Shown here: positions 1-11,635 of the stretch, one piece after another | How the letters are laid out: each line of letters starts with the position of its first letter | Position numbering within the stretch: the first letter of the stretch is position 1 | From: Laetiporus sulphureus 93-53 | Lineage: Eukaryota; Basidiomycota; Agaricomycetes; Polyporales; Laetiporaceae | Length of the DNA: 64,000 bases | Direction: 5' to 3' | NCBI RefSeq assembly: GCF_001632365.1 | Contig: NW_024468556.1 | Span: forward strand, 86,970-150,969 | Notes under the pieces: generated by a model | Told to the model about the DNA's origin: nothing | Database searches by the model: none | Seen by the model: only the letters and a program-made list of their open reading frames with translations | Translations under genes and position numbers: made by a program

Positions 1-43
1 ACCGCCAGGGCAGCATCAAGTCGAGGCCTGAACTTTGCCTTGC

Positions 44-50
44 TATATAA
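44..50 (+). promoter_or_regulatory. TATA box of the aldehyde dehydrogenase gene
   Basis: The sequence TATATAA lies about 60 bp upstream of the chosen ATG at 111. That is a normal distance for a fungal core promoter. The match is by consensus only. Confidence 0.5.
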
Positions 51-110
51 TCCTCCTGTTCCTGCCGTGAGAGCAAAGGCCTCCTGGATCAACTCGACTT
101 TGTTGCAGCC

Positions 111-2536
111 ATGTCCGACTCCAAGTTGACGTACACTCCTATCGAGGATATCCCTCAGGTACGTACCCTGAAGCGCGTGGCGTGGACTGTGATCTGAGCT
201 GCCAATTGTCGTGGTCAGATCTATGAGACACTTCAGAAGGGTTTCCGGTCTGGCAAGACCAAGTCCATCGCCTACCGGAAGGAGCAGCTCGCCCAGCTTT
301 CGTATCTCATACATGACAACAAGGCCCGCTTTCGGGAGGCATTCACCGCTGATCTTGGACGTCCGGCGGAAGAAGTCGACATGTACGTCCCGCGATGTCG
401 TTTTTAATCCATGATTGTTTGAGCTTCGTGACAGGCTGGAGCTGAGTGTCGTGCTTGCGGAGATGAATGATCTCTACGACAACGTTGCGAAGTGGTCCGC
501 GACGGAGAAGGCGCCATTCGACGCTTCGTGGTTCCTCATGTCTCCGGCCATCCGCAAGGAGCCCAAGGGTGTGGTGCTCATCATTGCACCCTTCAACTAT
601 CCTGTAATGCTTGCCCTGGGCCCCCTTGCGAGCGCGATGGCCGCGGGCTGTGCCGTCGTTGTCAAACCGTCGGAGTTGACGCCTACTATAAGCGGCCTCA
701 TGGGGGAGCTTATGCCGAAATATCTCGACCAGGACATGTACCAAATGGTCAATGGAAGCATCCCGGAGACTACGAGGGTAGGCTTGTCATATATGTTTGC
801 ATGTAGCGGTGATTCATGACGTTTGAGATAGCTCCTTGAGCTCAAGTGGGACCACAGTATGTCATTCGTTTGTGTGTGGTGATCATCTACTGACGAATCG
901 CAATGTGCAAAGTCATGTACACAGGTAGGGCTGTCTCAACAGGTCATATCGGAAGCTAACTATTATCGACAGGAAGTGGTCGTGTGGCAAAGATTATCAG
1001 TGTCGCCGCAGCGCAGCACTTAACTCCAGTCACGCTCGAAGTAAGTGATTTATACTAGGTCTGAAAAGAACATATGTGCTTATCAACGTCCAGCTCGGCG
1101 GTAGGCATGTTGAAAAAGCTTTTCCGATGGCAACTCACACGATTGCGTCAAGGCAAGAGTCCCGTGGTCATAGACCCGAAATGCGACGTCAACACTGCCG
1201 CGAAGCGCATTTTGTGGGGCAAGATCGCCAACGCAGGCCAGGTAAGGTTGATAATATATGGACATCACAGTACTGCGCTCATCTACCGCTGCAGATCTGC
1301 CTCGCCCCCGACTATGTTCTCGTCCCACGCGACTTCCAAGACACTTTCGTCGCCGCGGTGCAGCGCGCGTACGTGTTTGTCTTCGAGCGCACGCTGCTAG
1401 CCGCACTGATTCCCACTACGCAAATGTCATTAGCTACAAGGAGTTCTTCGCTACGGGCGCAAAACCGGATGTGATGTCGCATATAGTCACCACGGCGCAC
1501 ACGCAGCGCATCAAGCGCTTGATCGACGAGACGAAGGGCACTGTGGTGTTTGGCGGGAAGGTGGACCTGGACGGACGGTGGGTCGAGCCGACGCTGGTGA
1601 AGGACGTCAAGGGAGACGATTCCCTCATGAGCGAGTCAGTGTCTTGTTCTGAGATGAAGTGATTTTTCTTTTTAACTTTGGTTCCACAGGGAGATATTTG
1701 GTCCCGTGTTGCCGATCATACCGGTCAAGGACGTCGACGAGGCCATCGAATTTATCAATGCTCGGTGGGAATCCCCTCCTCTCTCTGTGCTGTGTAGGTA
1801 AGGTGCTGAGTGCGGTGCAGGGATGACCCGCTCGGCCTGTATATCTTCTCGAACGATTCGGCATTCAAGGCCAAGGGCATGTAGTTCTCAACGCATCTTG
1901 CATTCTGCATCTGACTCGGAATTGGCGCAGTTATCGACAACACCAGGAGCGGAGGCGCCTCGGTGAACGAGGTCGTCGTACACTTCGCCAGTACGTGCGC
2001 TGGCCTGCATCGTCCTCGACTTTACTGACCGCGATGCGCCGTGTCAGCTCATGGTCTGCCGTTCGGTGGTATCGGCCCCAGCGGATGTACGCGTCCCGCG
2101 TCATATAACCCTTCGTATACTCACATCGTCGCCCTTCAGATGGATACGGCCATGGAAAGTACGGCTTCGACACCTTCACCCACTTGAGGTCAACCTTGGA
2201 TAACCCCAACTGGTCAGCATTCACGTGTATGAACCTACCTTGACAGACTTGAGCTGACGACGTGAGCTAGGATTGATACTATCTTGATGTCGGGGAGGTA
2301 TCCTCCTTACAAGGTACGCGTCTGACTATCTATCTTTGGTGAAACGGCGCTCAAGAGGTCGTACCTAGCGGGCAGCGACGGAGAGGCTCAACTGGTTCAT
2401 GGCACCTGCCTTGCCCCCGCGCCCCGGAAGCCGCCCTGGGATCTTGCGGAGGTTGCGATTCCTGTTCGCCTTTGTGGTGATAGGGCTGCTTACGAGAACG
2501 GGCTGGCGTGCGCTTGCTCGCTGGGGCTTGTATTAG
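111..2536 (+). CDS. HFD1: Membrane-anchored fatty aldehyde dehydrogenase (ALDH3/Hfd1 type)
   Basis: Oxidises long-chain aldehydes (for example hexadecenal from sphingolipid breakdown) to fatty acids with NAD(P)+. Yeast Hfd1 acts at mitochondria and lipid droplets. About ten exons read through as one ALDH3 protein of roughly 520 residues. Seen are IAPFNYP in the cofactor-binding region, LELGGKSP containing the general-base glutamate, [11 protein letters not shown] with the catalytic cysteine, EIFGPVLP, and PFGGIGPSG near the C-terminus. The protein ends in a hydrophobic helix ([13 protein letters not shown]) followed by basic residues, the tail anchor typical of this subfamily. The GGK motif is split by an intron at about 1101-1152, and one exon (913-924) is only 12 nt. 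The ATG at 111 was chosen because it is the first after a TATA box and gives the expected N-terminus. Function rests on family motifs; the exact subcellular site is inferred. Confidence 0.9.
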
Positions 2537-2930
2537 GTGAAACACGAGCTGTGAAGACCGCCGCAGTGCTATGCCCATCTAGGCCCCGAGGATTGGACGA
2601 TTTTAGGTTTGACTTATCGATGTATCAAAGAGGGTGTGCGCGTGTCGGTCCTTGGTACCGATGGTGTGAGCTCCGCTTGTCAGCCTGTCCGAGAATATCA
2701 TCCATTAATACATTCAACATCCGAGCAATCGAGGCCCGGGTTGTCGTGTACAGATGTAACAGTATGAGCAGTAGCGTATCTATGCGTCCATAACGTTATG
2801 AATGAAGAGATGATGAAAAAACGTGTCATGCTTAGCATATGAGTCAAGTACAGAGCACCGATCAGAGCTTGAAGTAGAAGGAAGATTTAAAAAATACAGA
2901 AGGGACGGGGAACATCAGAGAACTGATGCT
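2537..2930. other. Intergenic, convergent gene ends
   Basis: This lies between the 3' ends of the aldehyde dehydrogenase (+) and the uncharacterised gene (-). It presumably holds both 3' UTRs. No further coding signal was seen. Confidence 0.5.
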
Positions 2931-3908
2931 TCAAAAAGATGTGATGAGGAACGAGCGGTCATCTTGGAACGAGCTCTCCGTTCCCTGGCGCCAATTACCC
3001 GCCACGTCGTCGCCGCCCCACCGGCCGACCTCGTCAAACACGAACGTCGCAGCGACGTTGTGCCCAAACACGCCCTGCTTTTCCGACAGGGGCGACAGAT
3101 CAACGCTGACCACCGAGCGACGCTTGTGTGCGTGCGACGTCTTGCGAGGAAGTGGCATTGTCTGGATGGAGATCCGCCGTTCGCGCTTCGGGGCGAGATC
3201 CACCGCGCTTTCTTCGGGTGAGTGGCCGAAGGAGAGGAATGATGTGAGAGGCGACGGGCAGCGCTCGGTGTGATCGCTCGCTAGCGAATCCGTCTCCGGA
3301 TCTCTCGGGCTGGAAATCAACGCTCAGTTGATCTGCATCGTCGTTGGCAGATTTTGCACGTACCGATACGTAGGAGATTTTAGGGAGGACACAGGGGCGT
3401 TCTCCCCGCGTCTCGTCGCGTCTGAGTAACCGCCCAAATTGCCATCTGCACGGGCACTCGTTGAGGCGCTCGCAGCCCCCTTTTGTGGTGTATCTACGGA
3501 CTGCATGGCCGGCTTGACGCTCGGCAGCGGTTTCTGGGGAGGATCATGGTGAGGAGCAGAAACGGTCCTCGCGTGTTTTCTTTTGCCTGGAGTGTGTGGC
3601 AGTGGACGAGACGTGGAGGACGATGGGCCCGCAATCATGGAAGACGGTCTGCTGCTCTTGCTCGCTATCGCCTGCAGGCCGGCGAAGAAGAGGCTGGAGT
3701 ACTCTGAAGTGTGCTGTGGCCACATGGGGGTTAGTGATGAGGGTACAACGGAGGGGCACGCCTGGTGGACTGAGGTCTTATGGACGGCTGGGAGCGCCGC
3801 GGCGGTGTGAGTATCGATCAAGATACCGTAAACATGAACATATAGAAGATGGAGAAGGCAATGAAGCAGGCGCCGACCGCAGTGAGAATCTCACCCGACG
3901 AATTGAGT
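2931..3908 (-). CDS. Uncharacterised basidiomycete protein, putative N-terminal membrane helix
   Basis: Family not recognised. Three exons are inferred. The first (3827-3908) encodes a hydrophobic run, AVGACFIAFSIFYMFMF, that looks like a membrane helix. The second is rich in Ser/Pro with basic stretches (GKRKHARTVSAP). The third ends in a denser, more conserved-looking segment with RRSVVSVDLSP, KQGVFGHNVA and DEVGRWGGDD before the stop at 2931. The introns at 3310-3363 and 3762-3826 have good donor and acceptor sites and keep the frame. The 5' end is uncertain: no convincing start codon was found for the helix exon, so an upstream exon may be missing, or translation may start inside it at the ATG of MFMF. 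No function is proposed. Confidence 0.5.
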
Positions 3909-4936
3909 CTGTGTCAATGGTCCGTAATAGCCGTACGTGGCAGGGAAATCAGGTTCGCGGAGGCGCCTGATCACGAGATACAGAACGTTTGTTGGTCCGC
4001 ACTGATGTCTCCCTGAAACGCATCTGTGCGGGGGGAAGTCGGTCGGGTAGGTTTTGGACCGGAGGCTCGCCCGGTCGTGGTGAATGACAGCAAGACCCGA
4101 CGTCGGACATCAGTGCTGGGCCATAACAGTGAATTGTCTTTCGCTCAACGCAACAATGTCGTGAGGCTCCATTGACAGCAACAATGGGGCTCCTCCCATG
4201 AGAAGAAACGGGGTCAGACAGCATGGGCGAGTTCTACATGTGGCGGTTCGAGCCTAGGTGGATATCAGTCAATCAGCCTGGGGCACAGCGCGAATAGAAC
4301 CCGCAACGGGACGGAGCCGTGCTGTGTGAGATGTATGACGCACCATAACAGATTATCATGATGGGCGGCGTTCACTCGGGAGCAGGCTGTGAAGTAAGAG
4401 CAGTCCTGGGCGACTGTGGCGAGACGCGCACGAAGCAACCGTCGGCAAGTGCGTTGAAGCGCAGAAATGGCAGGTTACCAACCGCATCGGGTGACTCATG
4501 AAACTCGCCGCACTACTCCATGGACAACACCACCTGACGGCACCCACAACTCCTTTCATGGAAGCATCACAGACGGTGAGCCATGCATCGGGCTCGGGGT
4601 ATAATCATCCTTTGTGTAATGTTGCTCGGGCTGTTCGGCCCACGTTTCCGCAGGCGTTAGGGAACACAGCATACCGCTCTTTGATCAGTTCATCAATAAA
4701 GTGATGGTGAGCTGTCTGCTTCGTATACAATGGGTCGATTCCAGTAGATTCCGATCACGACATGGTGACTGTCTTGTAGACAATGGAATGTAAGCCGAAA
4801 GTCACGATGCATGCCCGCGTGGTGGAATGGCCGGTGGCCATGCGAGTCATTCAGGACGTACAATGAAAGAACCCAACTATCTCAGTCGCAGCACGATCGC
4901 ATGTGTGTGATCGTAGCGTACAAACAGTCATGCGTG
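3909..4936. other. Intergenic region upstream of the uncharacterised gene
   Basis: About 1 kb with scattered short ORFs and no protein motif. It probably holds the promoter and any first exon of the minus-strand gene to the left, and the 3' UTR of COA6 on the right. Confidence 0.4.
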
Positions 4937-5275
4937 CTATTTCCGAGCCGCGACTTGAGCTTGAACGTTCGCTTGTATAAGGACGTCCTTCTGCTGTTCC
5001 TCCAAAACTCGGCGTTTGTTAAAATAGTCGATCTGAAGGTAGTCAGAGATACTAAATATCCCAGACAGAGAAATAAAACTTACCCAGCTCTTTGCACAAT
5101 CCTGCTCGTACGTCGTCTTCGCCTCTATGCAGGCCTCGCCTTCGTCACCTGGTGTCAGGACGCTAGCGCGATCCAGGCAGGCGAAGTACGCGTCCCGACT
5201 CTCCCAACATTTTTTTCTGCTCGTCCGGGATACAGGGTCAGGCTTCTCCTGCTTCGAGGAGCCAAACCAACCCAT
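4937..5275 (-). CDS. COA6: Cytochrome c oxidase assembly factor 6 (COA6)
   Basis: Twin-cysteine intermembrane-space protein that helps deliver copper to Cox2 during complex IV assembly. The spliced product is 95 residues, the usual small size. It has MGWFGSS at the N-terminus, a first cysteine pair in CWESRDAYFAC (C-x9-C) and a second in CIEAKTTYEQDC (C-x10-C). That C-x9-C/C-x10-C spacing is diagnostic of COA6. It is followed by KSW-IDYFNKRR and a helical Gln-rich tail. One intron at 5033-5083 (51 nt, GTAAGT..CAG) contains no in-frame stop, so an unspliced reading would give 112 residues with a foreign insert before the conserved YFNKRR. Splicing is preferred because it restores the family sequence. 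The gene diverges from the TBC gene, whose ATG is about 400 bp away. Confidence 0.92.
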   Translation of the reverse strand: MGWFGSSKQEKPDPVSRTSRKKCWESRDAYFACLDRASVLTPGDEGEACIEAKTTYEQDCAKSWVSFISLSGIFSISDYLQIDYFNKRRVLEEQQKDVLIQANVQAQVAARK

Positions 5276-5678
5276 TGCGAAAGCGAAAGCGAGGACAGCA
5301 GAGAGAGATGCACGCGACGTGAAAGTATGAGGCTGCGTGTAGCCGCCGTTCCAATTCCGTTTATGGTAACACCTTTTGTGGCCAACTTCTTGCTCGCGAC
5401 TTTGTTCGACTGCAAGTGTCTCTTGTTTCGTCGGCGTGCTTCTGTTGATGGCGACAACGCCCGAACCTCCTACTTAACAAACAGTTACTCTATAATTCCT
5501 CGACTTTCTCTGCGCTGTGCGTCCTATTCACTACAACTTCATCTGGCACTCGATAGTCTGGATAGCTCGCCGACAGACGAGATCTGGAGGGTGCTTCTGG
5601 AGTGATAATACTATAGGTGAATTTGTCAAAGCTCTCCAGGTCTCTTAAGGCTACTGCCGGCTCTCCTGCCTCGCGACC

Positions 5679-8600
5679 ATGACATCGGCACCACCGCCAC
5701 AGGTCTCGACTCCTACGCATACGCACCCTCTGCTCCTAGACGAAGCTCTTTCTCGAGGGCGCAAGCTGCGCAGTACGCAGCTTTCTGAGGATAGAAAGCC
5801 TTCTGTAGACTATTTCTCGCTCAAGGCACAAGTAGAACACAGCATCGAAGAGCACGCGGGATATAACAGCGACAGTTGGGATGGTAGCGTCCGCGGATTT
5901 GGCAACGGTGGGAGGCGCAAGTCAGTGAACCGACAGTGCTTTACGTCCATCACCCTTTGACTGAATGAGGTGGTGACAGGACAGGAAAGCCTGCACCTCT
6001 GATTGTTGTCGAATCCTCCAGTGGCAACCTGGTGCCCTCCGTGTCCTCCACTGATAATGGTCCCGACGCCGAGTTCGCTGTTGACGCTGATTCAGGATCT
6101 GCTGCCGATGCACGTATCTTGCAGACAAAATGGCATGAGATGCCGGGCGACGCGATTGAAGACGCCGTGTCCAAGTACCGCGATACAACTCCTCAATCAA
6201 GTATCCCTAGTCATCCGTATCACTCTGTTCTGAGAGTATTGTCGTCTGCGGTGCACAAGCTGTCACGAATGCACAGGGAGCTAGAGGAGACTCGCAGGCT
6301 ACTCCAAGAGAAGGAGACTGCAAGGCGCGAAAGGGCAGAACATCTGCTCAAGGAGTTGCCGCCATCGGAGAAGGTCGTCGCTGAGCGTATTCTTCAGTCT
6401 CTCTTTCCTAACGATGACGAGGAACATCATCAAGTGGAGAGGCGTCATAGTGAAACTGTGGGTCTTATTCGATAGTATATAATATCACACTAACATACTG
6501 TAGTCTCTCACACAGTCTCTGACTGAAGCCATCGAAGAAGACGTATCATTATCAACAAACGTTCCACTCGAGTTGAATACGCCCCTGGCACCGATCTTAG
6601 CACCCATGGACATGGATGCGAGTGTAGCCACTCTCCAAGCAGACTCCGACAGACTGCAAAACTCTGAACCATCACTGAATCCTTCCACAGTCAATGTTCT
6701 CATCGACTCCACACAGATTGTTGCCTCGCCTTACGAGGATGCTACGAATGGCCCTGACGATAGCTTGAAGTCTGACCGCGTATTATTTGGTGATTGGATG
6801 GGTGCATGGTGGGCCAAGAACAAGAAGAACAATGGTGGAGCTTCTCTTACGTTGGATGATGACGCTTCAGCATCGATCAGAAGCAGTCCTTCACGAACAG
6901 TATCATCACAGAATCTCGCCGACGACATCGCCGCTGCACAATCGGTTCCACAGACGCCTAAAACCAGTCGTCGTAAGGCTGCACGCAGCGTTTTTGGTTC
7001 TCTGGGGCTCTCCATCCTGAATCCCTCCACCTCCTCTTTCAGTTCTCGAAAGCGCCGCAATCTGTCCGTTACGGATATACATGCGTTTGCCGCGTCCGCG
7101 GATCCGAAGGAATCCAAGAGGGAGACCAAGAGCGTATGCTCCGCCGCTTCATCTCCTGTGCGAGGTGACCTCCCATCCCATCCCAGCGGCTCATCACAAG
7201 TCTCAGAGGTAGCATCATCATCAAAACCACCGTCTCTGTCGACAGACCCGTGCTCCACGGCTGACGAGAAACCGCCTCAAGGAACGTCTCTACGTGCCAT
7301 CATACAGGCAACGCGTGTGATGACGTCTGACCCTTCCAGTATTCTGGATGACCAGGGCCACGAGACGAGTACGTTCATTGCGGAGAAGGCCATGGAGTTG
7401 GTGCGAAACGCGCGAGAGGAGGGGCTGGAACTACGGGAACGACCGAAGGAGAAAAGGGAGCACCGACCTGAGAGGTCAGAGGGCCATGGCCAGAATATGA
7501 TCAGTCCTGCCGGGGAGCTTACACCCTTTCTCGCTCACCTTTCTCCATCTGAGAGCGGTCAACGGCCCTCAGATCGGCGAAAGCCGAGTGTCAACTTTAC
7601 ATCCTTCGCATCGCCACTCTTCGGATCCTTCATGGCTCAACAAGGAAAGGCGGTATCTGTTGTAGTCGGTTCCGTGCAAAGAGGATATCCGTCAGCCCAG
7701 TCCTCTCAATCCATCGCACCAAGCGGTGGCCCATCTCAGCAGGTGGCTGCAAATAGACCCGGCTCAGTGCCATTGGAGTCCATCATACCCGTAGATGCCA
7801 AGCCACCGACCCACTATCTATCGAGAACCTACACACCCTTGACATCTCGCGACTTCCATTTCTCGATCCCTTTGCCAGATGCGGCGTCTGCTTTGTCGGT
7901 ACCATACGACGAGCTCAGCCACGAAGGCGTGACTGACCGATATGGCTTCATCTATGATGTGTCAAAGTACGATGCTCTTCTCCTCGTCCGAGCGAAGGAA
8001 TGCGGCAACACTGCACCTGCGTGTCTCACGGGCATCAAGATCGCCGACCGCAAGGAGGACAACAGTTGGCCCGAGGACGAGGGACACTTGGACGACAATA
8101 TCGAAATCGTGAAGGAAGCATGTGAGTGCGATGGAGTGGACGAGATGGCTGATACGATGAGCATCAAGAGTTCTGGCACGCGTCGAACCAGTCATAGCCT
8201 GCCTACAGCAGACTCCGGGCCCAATTCGTCTCAACCGTCGCGCGGCACTTCGCCCTCGTCCACGAAGGCCAGGAAGCGTGCAGGTACACTGCATGGCAAG
8301 CCCGCGAGATTGCTGACCTCCATCCTGAGCGTCGATGAAGACACCCCGCGCCATGTGTGTGCGAAGACTATCCGCCAGCTGATTGCACAACTCGTCGAGG
8401 TGCATGATGAGCGGGAGGCTGCACAGCGCAAGGAATGGGATACATTCTTGAAGCACAGACGGGCGTCCAGAAAGTCCTCGGGCGGGTCATCCTCGCGAAC
8501 ACCGAATGTGGGCGGCGGAGGCGCAGCTGCGATTCTGGGACTCGGCACGGAAGTCGGAGAAGAGGAGCTTGAGCATAGCGGAGGTTTGGTCGGCTTCGCG

Positions 8601-9634
8601 CAGCTTGGGCTTCCGGCATACCGAGATGAAAGGAAGGAATTTGTCCGGCTGGTCCGCCATGGTATACCCTTGGTTTATCGATCAAAAGCGTGGCTGGAGT
8701 GTAGTGGCGGGCTTGATATGCGCGAGCCCGGTATCTTCACCGATCTGCTGGCCCAGTCGGACGATGAGTCTGGAGTCGTCAGGGAGATTGAGAAGGATGT
8801 TTGCAGGACGATGCCCTTGAATGTCTTCTTCGGCCGGACAGGCGCAGGCGTGGATAAGCTGCGGAGAGTTCTGACGGCTTACAGCAGGTAAGCGTCTTCA
8901 TCCACCTCGAGGATTAGTCTATTGACGCGATTCTCAGGAGGAACCCATCCGTTGGCTACTGCCAAGGGATGAACCTTGTGACGTCCACGCTTCTGTTGAT
9001 TCATGCAGATGAAGAAGAGGCATTCTGGGTCCTCTCTGCAATCATCGAGCGCATCCTGCCGCCCGACTTCTTTTCTCCGTCGCTCCTTAGCTCCCGTGCG
9101 TGTCCGCTGGTGCTGCAGGACTACGTGCAAGAGCACATACCGAAGCTGTATCACCACCTCACTGAACTGGGAGTCGATCTCCCTGCCATCTGTTTCTCAT
9201 GGTTTCTGTCATTGTTTACTGATTGTCTGCCTATTGAGGTACGTTTGCGCTTTACCGCGTCGCCGCTCCATAGGATGCTCATGGTCTGCAGACCTTGTTT
9301 AGAGTGTGGGACATCTTCCTGGTTGATGGCTTGGATGTCTTGTTCCGCATCGCCTTCGGCATTTTGCGCATGAACGAGCAGGAGCTGTTACACTGCGGGT
9401 CCATTCCCGCAGTTTACGTCGCACTAGAGAGCTTACCCAACCGTATGTGGGAAACGGATAAGTTGCTTCAGGTATGTATGTGCGGTGTATTTACATGACG
9501 AGCGCTGCTGCTCACATGGATCTGCGTCCGGGTTGCAGTACGAAGGCGAGCTGCGCTCAACGATGCACCATGCTGATTTGGTGAAACGCCGCGATGCCCA
9601 CGTCGCTCAGCTCAAGGAGTGCATGCAGACTTGA
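5679..9634 (+). CDS. TBC-domain Rab GTPase-activating protein
   Basis: Probably switches off a Rab GTPase in membrane traffic. Six exons (5679-5920, 5980-6457, 6504-8887, 8938-9238, 9292-9471, 9539-9634) give a continuous frame of 1,226 residues. The first ~900 residues are mostly low-complexity Ser/Pro-rich sequence with a charged helical segment near residue 200 (RELEETRRLLQEKETARRER), likely a coiled coil. The C-terminal third is the TBC domain: GIPLVYRSKAW (motif A), IEKDVCRT with the arginine finger (motif B), and YCQGMN with the glutamine finger (motif C). It continues through LFRVWDIFLVDG. Both catalytic fingers are present, so GAP activity is expected. The target Rab cannot be read from sequence. 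It is the largest gene in the left half and is followed 281 bp later by the hydrolase pair on the same strand. Confidence 0.9.
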
Positions 9635-9914
9635 GCATCCGGATGGACTATGTATTCTCATCGACTCACTCTTGTAGCGGATATCATGGGACTGTTAGAA
9701 TTCATTATTTTTGTATTGGTTGGAAGCATGTGCATATATTTGTGCATGGAAGAGACAGTCGCGCGATTGGGAACTCCTCGGAGCGAGCAGCTGACGCTGC
9801 CGGACGTCCTCGGTTACACGCCATTATCCCGCCATATACACTGCAGAGATAACATGGGCAGAAACGAAGCCCGCTGTTTCTCGTTTCCACGAGCTATCTT
9901 GCTCAGTAACGTCG

Positions 9915-11082
9915 ATGTCGACGCCAATCAAGCAGACCATCGCTGTTGGCGGCATTACCGTGCATGTCTACTCACAGCCGAACGCAACGAATGCAGCGGT
10001 TCCCGTGGCTGTCCTGTTCTTTTTGCACGGCAGGACCGGCTCGGCGCAGGAGTGTGAGTGGGTCGCACAGTCCACTTTGAAGTGGACGGAAGAGCAACGC
10101 AAGTCTACTGGAAAGCAGGCTCAAGATCTACTTATTGTGACCCTTGTATGTTATTAATTAGCATAGTCTCTGATCTCTGAGCGATACTGACATGGTGAAG
10201 GATCAACGCAATCATGGTGCGCGCATTATTGATGTGCAGGCGAACAGCGGGTGGAGGGAACAAGCACCCGCGAAGAACGACCGCCACGGGTGAGTCGGAG
10301 TCACTTCCGTCAACCCTTATGTTCTGATAACTTACCCTCTCTATGGGTAATGCTTTACAGCTTAGATATGTACGCAATATACAGTACGCCGTTCAGACCC
10401 TCTGCTGGGTGACATGCACTGAGGGACTTCCGACGGCAGCCGGAACGTCGAAAGATGTATCTTTCCTGATTGATTTCTTGCCATCGTACTTGTACCCGTC
10501 CGGAGAGCGTGCTGTTGCGCAGTGGCTCGTAGGAGGGATCAGTCTGGGAGGTCATGCTACCTGGTATACCTTGCGTAACGGTGAGCAACTAGATCACGTC
10601 CTCGTATTTGATAGACTACGACGCATCACAGAGCCAAGGGTGAAGACCGGCATTCCGATTATCGGTGAGCAGCAGTATCTTCTGAAAGGATAACAGATTG
10701 CTGATGAGGAATGGTTATTGTAGGCTGTCCGGACTACATCAAGCTCATGGCCGAACGAGCGGAGAAGAACGGTGTTCCCTTCGTGCCACCGTACATACCC
10801 AAGTCACTCCTGGACTTCATCCAAACGCACGATGCAGCTGCGGCACCGTACACATCCACCGACAGCTCTAACCCGTTCCTCGGAAAGAAAGTGCTTGTCC
10901 TGTCAGGCGCGGACGACAAGCTGGTGCCCTGGACGGCGTCACAAGATTTTGTGGAGGGTTTGAACGTAGGGGAAAGTGGTGTGAAGCAGGTTGTTGTTGC
11001 GCCGGGAGTGGGTCATGAGTGTACGCCAGACATGGTGAAGATCATGTCAAATTTTATCTGGGATCAAGTACTGGTTCTTTAA
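9915..11082 (+). CDS. Alpha/beta hydrolase, tandem copy 1
   Basis: Six exons give 291 residues. The fold and triad are visible: LFFLHGRTGSAQE after the second strand (oxyanion-loop region), nucleophile elbow GGISLGGH, acid residue in SGADDKLVPW, and histidine in GVGHECT near the C-terminus. No signal peptide or membrane helix is seen, so it is probably cytosolic. The substrate is unknown; esterase or thioesterase activity is the general expectation for this fold. The third exon (10361-10383) is only 23 nt and is conserved in the downstream copy, showing that the two arose by duplication after the introns were in place. TGTAG ends the intron before the last exon, which starts at 10724. Confidence 0.82.
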
Positions 11083-11635
11083 GGAGCTACATCCGAGTTC
11101 ACAACTGGCATAGCGATTATGGTGAGCTTGTCGGGGTTCCTCCTCACACAAGATACATGTGCTTATTGAGAAAGCTTGGTAGAAGGCTGATGAGCATAGT
11201 AGTAGGCGAGAGATCAGGGTGGATAGGTTCCCAGTCAAGGGCCAAGGCCGTATTTTGTTCTAGACACCCAGTCACGGTACGACGGCCTTGCAACGAATGA
11301 TAGTCGCGGCGCGGCAATGTAGCAGGCTTAGTCACAACTATTCAGCCATCCTCGTACCCAGAAGTTAGCAGTAAACGACAAGAATTAGGATACGTGAAAT
11401 TGGTCTGCCTACAACATGCCTCATGGACCTGGATCTTCTGGGCCGGTTAGACTGTGATCGTCGAGCCATCGTCCAGGCTACTAGACGGCAACAAGTACTG
11501 ATGCAGACTAGTGTTGTCCAGAGCGCGATGAGTGGCTGATGGTGCCGTTTATGCGGCCATAATCTATTACAAAGATCAAATAGGCAGAAGCTCAAAACCT
11601 CCTAGTTTTCGTTAATAATTTGTTCAACTGCACCC
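11083..11635. other. Spacer between tandem hydrolases
   Basis: About 550 bp holding the 3' UTR of copy 1 and the promoter of copy 2. No coding signal or obvious repeat was seen. Confidence 0.4.

Noticed and set aside
4245..4254. GGTTCGAGCC resembling a tRNA T-loop
   Set aside because: No matching acceptor, D-arm or anticodon stem could be found around it.
4811..5605. Plus-strand open frame of 264 codons
   Set aside because: It lies antisense to COA6, has no family motif and shows unnatural composition. COA6 on the other strand has diagnostic cysteine spacing.
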